6,415 nt of DNA, from contig CANMPY010000112.1 of the NCBI GenBank assembly GCA_947499775.1, forward strand, positions 1 to 6,415. Reading direction: 5' to 3'. This document shows positions 1 through 4,497 of the stretch, piece by piece. The translations under genes and the position numbers were made by a program. This DNA is from Bacteroidota bacterium. GTDB taxonomy: Bacteria > Bacteroidota > Bacteroidia > NS11-12g > UBA9320. Numbering within the stretch: position 1 is the stretch's first letter; each line of letters starts with the position of its first letter. The notes under the pieces are model-generated. The model saw only the letters and a program-made list of their open reading frames with translations, searched no databases and was not told the origin of the DNA.

Positions 1-747
1 GTGACCATTAAAACACCTGGAAATTTTGAAGATTTATATACAAAACTCGGCATAGACAGTGGTTTTATTGTAGAGCGACGAAAATTTAAAATTGGAAATA
101 TTGGGCCAGCTTCTCCTGCTTCCAAATCTGATTTGAGAAAAGACGATTATATACTATCGATTGATGCCAAAACTATAACTTATTTTGATGAGGTTAGAGG
201 AGCTTTAAAACCTAATACTGAGCAAACTTTTGTTATTTTAAGAGGAAAGGATACCCTTACCAAAGTTATTAAAATTGAAGATGAAGCTGTGGTTGGGTTT
301 AATCCTGTAGCTTATGAATACGATTCATTATCAAAAAAACAATATTATTCTGTTGTTCAGGCTTTTCCAGAAGGAACAAAACGCGCCAAAGATTTAATTG
401 CGACTCAATTGGTGGCTTTTGGTAAAATGTTTAAAGGCGAGATGGATCCACGCAAATCATTAGCAGGCCCTATCCAAATTGGTAAATTATTTGGTGAAAA
501 TTGGGATTGGTTCCGCTTTTGGGGATTTACTGCTATGATTTCGATTGTTTTGGCTTTTATGAATTTACTTCCAATTCCTGCATTAGATGGTGGTCATGTG
601 GTTTTTTTAGTAGTTGAAATGATAATCAGAAGGCCTTTACCCGAAAAATTCATGTACGTTATGCAAATGATAGGAATGTTTATATTGTTAGCCTTAATGA
701 TATTTATATTTGGTAACGATATTTTTCAAACATGGTTTAGCCACTAA
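1..747 (+). CDS. rseP: RIP metalloprotease RseP (site-2 protease), C-terminal part
   Basis: Membrane-embedded zinc metalloprotease that cuts transmembrane substrates within the bilayer; in model bacteria it releases anti-sigma factors and clears signal-peptide remnants. Visible here are a PDZ domain (about residues 30-95, with IGNIGPASPASKSDLRKDDY and ILSID), the conserved SLAGPIQIGKLFG stretch (about 153-165), a membrane segment with NLLPIPALDGGHVV in which LDG (195-197) carries the Asp zinc ligand, and a last hydrophobic segment (about 217-240). The first zinc motif HExxH, the first membrane helix and probably a first PDZ domain are missing, so the gene is cut by the left edge. The GTG at position 1 is most likely an internal Val codon. 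By family length (about 440 residues) some 200 N-terminal residues lie outside. The stop overlaps the hscB start by one base, indicating co-transcription. Family assignment is firm; the substrate is unknown. Confidence 0.95.
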   Translation: MTIKTPGNFEDLYTKLGIDSGFIVERRKFKIGNIGPASPASKSDLRKDDYILSIDAKTITYFDEVRGALKPNTEQTFVILRGKDTLTKVIKIEDEAVVGFNPVAYEYDSLSKKQYYSVVQAFPEGTKRAKDLIATQLVAFGKMFKGEMDPRKSLAGPIQIGKLFGENWDWFRFWGFTAMISIVLAFMNLLPIPALDGGHVVFLVVEMIIRRPLPEKFMYVMQMIGMFILLALMIFIFGNDIFQTWFSH

Positions 748-1262
748 TGAATTATTTTGATTTTTACGGCTTGCCTGTAAAATTTAATCTAAATGTTCAG
801 GAATTAAAATCTAAATATTTAGACTTACTGAAGTTGAACCATCCTGATTTTTTTGTAAACGATGCACTTAAATATAAGGAAGCCATTGTTAACTCATCAT
901 TAAACAACGAAGCCTATAAATGTTTGGCTAACTTTCATCTACGAGTAAGTCACATTCTTGAGTTATCGGGATATGAATTTGATGATAAATTACCCCCTGC
1001 GTTTTTAATGCAAATGATGGATTTTAATGAGGTTTTGGAAGAATTGGAGCACAATGCCGATTTAGTAAAAATTAATGCATTAGAGAAGGATATAATGGAT
1101 TTAAAGGATACGTTAAATCTCGAATTAACGGAATTGTCGCTTGTATCCGATGAGGTTGATTTAAGGCAAGAAGCGCTATTATCAGCAATAAAAGTAAACC
1201 TATTAAAACACAAATACCTATTGCGATTAAAGGAAACTTTGGCTAATATTGCAGCCCGTTAA
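747..1262 (+). CDS. hscB: Fe-S cluster assembly co-chaperone HscB (J-domain protein)
   Basis: Cytoplasmic J-domain co-chaperone which, in characterised systems, stimulates the Hsp70 HscA and delivers the scaffold IscU for cluster release. At 171 residues it has the usual HscB length. The N-terminal J domain starts NYFDFYGLP and carries the diagnostic HPD at residues 32-34; it continues through NNEAYKCLANFHLRVSHILELSG (about 53-75), the HscB form of helix IV. The C-terminal three-helix IscU-binding domain begins with LPPAFLMQMMDFNEVLEELE (about 82-101). The ATG overlaps the rseP stop (TAATG), which decides the start and suggests translational coupling. No hscA, iscU or ferredoxin gene is visible in the window, so its Hsp70 partner is either elsewhere or is general DnaK (inference). 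Divergence from the E. coli protein is clear, but motif order and length leave little doubt. Confidence 0.93.
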   Translation: MNYFDFYGLPVKFNLNVQELKSKYLDLLKLNHPDFFVNDALKYKEAIVNSSLNNEAYKCLANFHLRVSHILELSGYEFDDKLPPAFLMQMMDFNEVLEELEHNADLVKINALEKDIMDLKDTLNLELTELSLVSDEVDLRQEALLSAIKVNLLKHKYLLRLKETLANIAAR

Positions 1263-1286
1263 ACACGTTCTTAATGATATAATATT

Positions 1287-1370
1287 GCCCAGGTGGCGGA
1301 ATTGGTAGACGCGCTGGTCTCAAACACCTGTGAGGTTACACTCGTACCGGTTCGACTCCGGTCCTGGGCA
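1287..1370 (+). tRNA. tRNA-Leu, anticodon CAA
   Basis: An 84-nt class II tRNA. The acceptor stem GCCCAGG (1287-1293) pairs with CCTGGGC (1363-1369), followed by discriminator A1370, as expected for Leu. The D arm is 1296-1312 with GG at 1304-1305. The anticodon stem is 1314-1318 with 1326-1330, and loop CTCAAAC (1319-1325) puts anticodon CAA at 1321-1323, reading codon UUG. The long variable arm (1331-1345) has a GAG/CTC stem extended by a U-G pair. The T stem ACCGG/CCGGT flanks the TTCGACT loop (1346-1362). No CCA is encoded, so it must be added by the nucleotidyltransferase. The anticodon stem has a U-U opposition (1315 with 1329, positions 28 and 42). The gene starts 24 bases after hscB and could be read from the rseP-hscB transcript; no convincing promoter of its own is seen. 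Confidence 0.96.
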
Positions 1371-1417
1371 CTTATTTTGTAGATATTGTTCTTAGCATCA
1401 TAATCTATGTTTTATGC

Positions 1418-1469
1418 ATTCGCAATTAAAACTACGACTTATAACTTTCTTTAATTCGCAACTAAACTA
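1418..1469 (+). repeat. imperfect 17/16-bp direct repeat upstream of the barrel gene
   Basis: ATTCGCAATTAAAACTA (1418-1434) recurs as ATTCGCAACTAAACTA (1454-1469), 36 bases apart start to start. The two copies differ by one substitution and one missing A. They lie in the 132-base spacer between tRNA-Leu and the secreted barrel gene, just upstream of its possible promoter, so an operator role is conceivable. A chance duplication in AT-rich DNA is equally possible. Confidence 0.4.
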
Positions 1470-1483
1470 TCCACAATCCGTAC

Positions 1484-1491
1484 TATTTTTG
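1484..1491 (+). promoter_or_regulatory. possible -7 promoter box (TAnnTTTG) of the barrel gene
   Basis: TATTTTTG matches the Bacteroidota primary-sigma -7 consensus TAnnTTTG in full, with 11 bases between it and the ATG at 1503. No clear TTTG or TTG -33 element lies 19-21 bases upstream, which lowers confidence. Transcription from here would give a leader of only about 5 nt. Confidence 0.3.
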
Positions 1492-1502
1492 AAACCATAA
1501 TT

Positions 1503-2192
1503 ATGAAATATATTTTCAGTCTTTTAGTCGTATTTTTTTCTACCGTTTTATTTGCTCAACGTGAGCAACATGCAGATTTAACCTATAGTTATGGGCCTCA
1601 TTCAAACACCGTTTCTGGCAATATTGTCAAAAATTTTAAATTACTAAAAAGCGAGAAATTGCATTTAGGACCAGGGGTTAGGGTGGGTTATTCATTTGGC
1701 AACTCGGTAAAATATACTACAGCTCCAGCAAAATACACAAAGAAATCTGATGCTATTGACACCATAAGTGTTTCAAACCCAATGTTTATTAGCATTAATC
1801 TAACTCTGAATGCCTCCTATCATTTTTCGCCCGAGTGGTCGGTTGGGGCTAATATTGATGCTATAGGTTTTACATTTGGCAAAAAAAACAACGCGGATTA
1901 TTTTCCTAGTTTAGCTTCGCAAAATGAAACAACGCCGCGCAAAAAATTGAGCAATGAGCAGGTTAAACCGAGCGTAAATAATTTTTTATTAATTGGTAAT
2001 AACAATAGAGGTACTATTTATTCAGAGGTTTTTGTACGTTACCACTATAAAGATCGCTATAGCTTTAAGTTAGGATGCAGTTATATAACCACCGAATATT
2101 CGTCTTCTAACCGCATAGGTCATATGGATAACTATCGTTTCAGAAACAATTCAATCCAATATCATATAGGATTTGGGTACAGTTTTATCTAA
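1503..2192 (+). CDS. Secreted, probable outer-membrane beta-barrel protein of unknown function
   Basis: I do not recognise the family. The 229-residue product starts with a clear Sec signal peptide (residues 1-18, K3 then a hydrophobic run ending VLFA before Q19) and has no lipobox Cys. The rest has alternating hydrophobic/polar stretches typical of transmembrane beta-strands: LTYSYG (26-31), GPGVRVGYSFG (57-66), FISINLTLNASYHF (95-108), WSVGANIDAIGFTFG (112-126), TIYSEVFVRYHY (171-182), YSFKLGCSYITTEY (186-199) and SIQYHIGFGYSFI (217-229). The C-terminus, rich in alternating aromatics, resembles a Bam beta-signal, although the last residue is Ile rather than Phe. The polar stretch 130-160 (Asn, Lys, Ser) may be an extracellular loop. 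A small eight-strand-like barrel in the outer membrane is the best inference; ligand and role are unknown. It is monocistronic by context, with a tRNA upstream and a convergent gene downstream. Confidence 0.85.
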   Translation: MKYIFSLLVVFFSTVLFAQREQHADLTYSYGPHSNTVSGNIVKNFKLLKSEKLHLGPGVRVGYSFGNSVKYTTAPAKYTKKSDAIDTISVSNPMFISINLTLNASYHFSPEWSVGANIDAIGFTFGKKNNADYFPSLASQNETTPRKKLSNEQVKPSVNNFLLIGNNNRGTIYSEVFVRYHYKDRYSFKLGCSYITTEYSSSNRIGHMDNYRFRNNSIQYHIGFGYSFI

Positions 2193-2204
2193 TCGTTTTT
2201 AAAG

Positions 2205-2230
2205 TTTTCAGAGTTTTGTCACTCTGAAAA
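2205..2230. terminator. perfect 10-bp inverted repeat between convergent genes, possible bidirectional terminator
   Basis: TTTTCAGAGT (2205-2214) and ACTCTGAAAA (2221-2230) are perfect complements around the 6-nt loop TTTGTC. The hairpin lies 12 bases after the barrel gene stop and 4 bases beyond the rsmE stop on the other strand, filling the convergent gap. Position favours a shared terminator or 3'-end-protecting hairpin. The T-run precedes the stem and the A-run follows it on both strands, so neither transcript has the usual U-tract directly after the stem. Terminator function is therefore inference. Confidence 0.5.
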
Positions 2231-2234
2231 AAGT

Positions 2235-2948
2235 TTATTCAACTCCCATTTGCCTATAAACAGAACACGCATATAAAGCAGCGGTTTCGGTTCTAAGCCT
2301 TGATATTCCTAACGAAACAGCTTGAAACCCCTCTGCTAATGCTAATTCGATTTCCGATTCTGAAAAATCACCTTCTGGGCCAATTAAAATTCGCACCGTA
2401 GATGCCCCCTTATTTAGGGAACCAAATTCATTTTTTTCTCCATTCGAACAAAAGGCTATATAGCTATTTTCATCACAAGGAAATTGGTCAATATATTTTT
2501 TAAATGATAGAGGTGCTGTAATAGTGGGCAACCAGTATTGCTTAGATTGCTTTAATGCAGAAATAGCAATCTTTTCAATTCGGTCAAGGCGCAAATTGCT
2601 ACGTTCGCTGTGTTCGCATTGCAAAAATGCAATTGAATTGATTCCAAGTTCAACGGTTTTTTCTATTAGCCATTCCATACGGTCTGTATTTTTGGTTGGG
2701 GCTATAGCCAAATGAAACCCTGATTGGTAGTGTGAAGCTTCAAAATGAGTTTTGGTTTGAATATTAATTTTAACAGGTTTGTTCTTATGCTCTATTTCAA
2801 TTTTACCTTCATATAAATTACCCTTGCCATCTATTACTTTTACTCCATCGCCATTTGTTTTGCGGAGCACTTTAATACAGTGTGTGCTTTCATCGAGTGA
2901 AAGAAAAAGATGATTTTCGAAAATATCGGTGCTATAAAATAGTTCCAT
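2235..2948 (-). CDS. rsmE: 16S rRNA (uracil-1498-N3)-methyltransferase RsmE
   Basis: SPOUT-class methyltransferase that uses S-adenosylmethionine to methylate N3 of U1498 in 16S rRNA on the assembled small subunit, in the cytoplasm. The 237 residues match the family length. The N-terminal PUA-like domain (about 1-70) has HCIKVLRKTNGD (23-34). The SPOUT domain has KNTDRMEWLIEKTVELGI (86-103), HSERS (113-117), the AxKQSKQYWLP helix (131-141), and the knot that binds the cofactor, GPEGDFSESE (190-199) with LGISRLRTETAAL (213-225). All family signatures are present and nothing is truncated. The ATG at 2948 gives the standard MELFYS start and is preceded on its strand by an A-rich stretch rather than a Shine-Dalgarno. 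It lies 46 bases downstream of murF on the same strand (start codon to murF stop about 50 bases), so co-transcription with murF is likely, though the spacer could hold its own signals. Confidence 0.95.
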   Translation of the reverse strand: MELFYSTDIFENHLFLSLDESTHCIKVLRKTNGDGVKVIDGKGNLYEGKIEIEHKNKPVKINIQTKTHFEASHYQSGFHLAIAPTKNTDRMEWLIEKTVELGINSIAFLQCEHSERSNLRLDRIEKIAISALKQSKQYWLPTITAPLSFKKYIDQFPCDENSYIAFCSNGEKNEFGSLNKGASTVRILIGPEGDFSESEIELALAEGFQAVSLGISRLRTETAALYACSVYRQMGVE

Positions 2949-2962
2949 TTTTATTTATTAGG

Positions 2963-2990
2963 AGTTTGGAATCTGGAATACTAAATTTTA
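2963..2990. repeat. degenerate heptad repeat in the murF-rsmE spacer
   Basis: Four consecutive 7-base units can be laid out: AGTTTGG, AATCTGG, AATACTA and AATTTTA. The first two fit a consensus near AATYTGG closely; the last two keep only the AAT start. The block occupies most of the 50-base spacer between the murF stop and the rsmE start. It may be a decayed remnant of a short intergenic tandem repeat. With only two good units, chance is not excluded. Confidence 0.35.
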
Positions 2991-2998
2991 TGAGTTCA

Positions 2999-4297
2999 TC
3001 AAAATTCAATTATCCCTTTTAATGAATTTTCCATCGCCATTCCTCTGCTCCCTTTAATAAAGATGGCGGTATGGTCTAAATTTATCGTTTTCAATAACAC
3101 ATTTATTTCTTCAGCTGTATTGTATCCATTTTTATTATTGGCCAAAGCTTGTTTTTTAAAGTGTTCTCCTGCCACATACAAATGATCGAAATTTAAAGAA
3201 TTGGCATAATCGTAAATCAGTTTATGTTCTGGTTCGGCATGTGTACCCATTTCGAACATATCGCCCAAAAGTGCTATTTTTTTAGGAAAATCAAAGCGGG
3301 CAAAGTTTTCTAATGCTTTTTCCATGCTACTTGGGTTAGCATTGTAGGCATCCAAAAAAATCATGGTGCTTCCCACTGTAATAACCTGTGATCGTTTATT
3401 TTTTGGAACATAGCTTTCTATTCCTTGTTTTATTAATTGGTCAGAAACCTCAAAATACTGTCCAATGGCTACAGCCGCCATAATATTTTCGAAATTGTAT
3501 GATCCACTAAGTAAGCTATTTATTGGTAAGCTATTATAGGTAAACTCTATGTTCGGAAAATCTTTAACCAAATGGCAATAGGTTGTTGCCTTTTCTGTTT
3601 TTGTGGCATACCATTGAACGTTTGTTAATCGTGAAGCCATTCGGGTTAGCCAATCATCATCTAAATTAACAAAGGCTAAGCCATTTGATTTCAATAAATG
3701 GTAATACAACTCACTTTCGGCTTTTGCTACGCCCTCAAGACTCCCAAATCCCTCCAAATGCTCTTTGCCTATATTGGTTATTAATCCATAATCTGGTTCT
3801 GCTATTTTGCACAGGTCTTCAATATCGCCTATTTGGTTAGCGCCTAGTTCAATAACAGCCATTTCGGTATCGGGTTTAATTCCCAAAATAGTGAGCGGCA
3901 CTCCAATATGATTATTAAAATTTCCAGGTGTGCTAATGGTTTTAAAGCGCTGCGATAGCACACTATGAACCAATTCCTTAGTGGTTGTTTTGCCATTGCT
4001 CCCTCCTATTCCTATGAAAGGAATTTTTAACTGATGTCGGTGGTGATTTGCTAATTTTTGAAGCGTTATTAAACAATCATCTACTAAAATGGTTCTTCCT
4101 GTAATCTCAAATTCTGGTTCGTCTATAATTGCCCATTTTGCACCTCCTTCAATGGCTTGACGAGCAAATGCATTGGCATTAAAATTTGCACCTTTGAGGG
4201 CAAAAAAAATGGAGTTGGGTTCAATTTTTCGTGTATCGGTGCTTACTGTATAATTGCACTCAATGTATAATTGATAAAGTTCATGGATAGATGCCAT
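2999..4297 (-). CDS. murF: UDP-N-acetylmuramoyl-tripeptide--D-alanyl-D-alanine ligase MurF
   Basis: ATP-dependent cytoplasmic ligase that adds D-Ala-D-Ala to the UDP-MurNAc-tripeptide, completing the soluble peptidoglycan precursor. With the ATG at 4297 it has 432 residues, normal for the family. The N-terminal UDP-substrate domain (about 1-90) has STDTRKIEPNSIFFALKG (19-36). The central ATPase domain has the P-loop GSNGKTTTKE (99-108), GNFNNHIGVPLT (125-136), ELGANQIGDIE (150-160), TNIGKEHLEGFGS (174-186), and AKAESELY (191-198) with the probable carbamylated Lys192. The C-terminal domain has DAYNANPSSM (316-325), LLGDMFEMG (343-351) and KGSRGMAME (415-423). A longer reading from TTG at 4309 adds four residues, but that TTG falls inside a perfect -7 promoter box and family members start near this Met, so the ATG is preferred. 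It heads the murF-rsmE unit and is divergent from the M1 peptidase gene. Confidence 0.95.
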   Translation of the reverse strand: MASIHELYQLYIECNYTVSTDTRKIEPNSIFFALKGANFNANAFARQAIEGGAKWAIIDEPEFEITGRTILVDDCLITLQKLANHHRHQLKIPFIGIGGSNGKTTTKELVHSVLSQRFKTISTPGNFNNHIGVPLTILGIKPDTEMAVIELGANQIGDIEDLCKIAEPDYGLITNIGKEHLEGFGSLEGVAKAESELYYHLLKSNGLAFVNLDDDWLTRMASRLTNVQWYATKTEKATTYCHLVKDFPNIEFTYNSLPINSLLSGSYNFENIMAAVAIGQYFEVSDQLIKQGIESYVPKNKRSQVITVGSTMIFLDAYNANPSSMEKALENFARFDFPKKIALLGDMFEMGTHAEPEHKLIYDYANSLNFDHLYVAGEHFKKQALANNKNGYNTAEEINVLLKTINLDHTAIFIKGSRGMAMENSLKGIIEF

Positions 4298-4306
4298 ATT
4301 AGGTAG

Positions 4307-4314
4307 CAAACTTA
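4307..4314 (-). promoter_or_regulatory. possible -7 promoter box (TAnnTTTG) of murF
   Basis: Read on the minus strand, TAAGTTTG (4314 down to 4307) fits TAnnTTTG at every fixed base and ends 9 bases before the murF ATG. No clean -33 TTTG is found at the usual 19-21 base spacing; the nearest, GTTG at 4345-4342, is about 27 bases away. If real, the leader is only a few nucleotides and the TTG at 4309 cannot be the start codon. Confidence 0.35.
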
Positions 4315-4438
4315 TAACTTTTAAATGAGTGTTTAGGGTATCAACACGAGAATAATGTTTGTCTTATTAATTTCTCATGCCTTTATAAAATAGAGGGTTA
4401 AGTTCCATTGCTTATTTTTATGTAGTCCTTGTCTTTCT

Positions 4439-4450
4439 ATTTTTAAAAAT
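4439..4450. repeat. 12-bp AT palindrome in the divergent spacer
   Basis: ATTTTTAAAAAT is a perfect palindrome located 6 bases upstream of the possible -33 element of the M1 peptidase promoter. It could act like an upstream AT element, but such strings are common in AT-rich intergenic DNA. Confidence 0.25.
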
Positions 4451-4456
4451 GTTGAA

Positions 4457-4488
4457 TTTGATTTCAAGATTTTGATAAAATAAATTAT
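4457..4488 (+). promoter_or_regulatory. possible promoter of the M1 peptidase gene
   Basis: TTTG at 4457-4460 and TAAATTAT at 4481-4488 are separated by 20 bases, the spacing of Bacteroidota -33/-7 promoters. The -7 box matches four of the six fixed positions of TAnnTTTG (TA and the next TT), with A and T in place of the last TG. It ends 9 bases before the ATG at 4498, implying a very short leader. Confidence 0.35.
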
Positions 4489-4497
4489 TTTCACGGC

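Noticed and set aside
1..3. GTG as a start codon for a short RseP
   Set aside because: The protein from here lacks HExxH and the first membrane helix, which RseP needs, so the codon is taken as internal and the gene as truncated by the window edge.
950..1213. 87-codon minus-strand open frame inside hscB
   Set aside because: Low-complexity Ser/Asn-rich translation lying antisense to a well-supported gene; no motif and no start context.
1278..1283. TATAAT string just before the tRNA
   Set aside because: It ends only 3 bases before the mature tRNA 5' end, leaving no room for a start site and leader, and has no partner -35 or -33 element; probably chance in AT-rich DNA.
1371..1502. Possible integrated element or attachment site downstream of tRNA-Leu
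   Set aside because: No repeat of the tRNA 3' end, integrase gene or phage-like gene is visible; the next gene is a plain secreted protein.
2524..2715. 63-codon plus-strand open frame inside rsmE
   Set aside because: Antisense to the conserved SPOUT domain of rsmE. The Cys residues are scattered and do not make a recognisable zinc motif.
2960..2964. AGGAG string near rsmE
   Set aside because: It lies on the plus strand while rsmE and murF are on the minus strand, so it cannot serve as a ribosome binding site for either.
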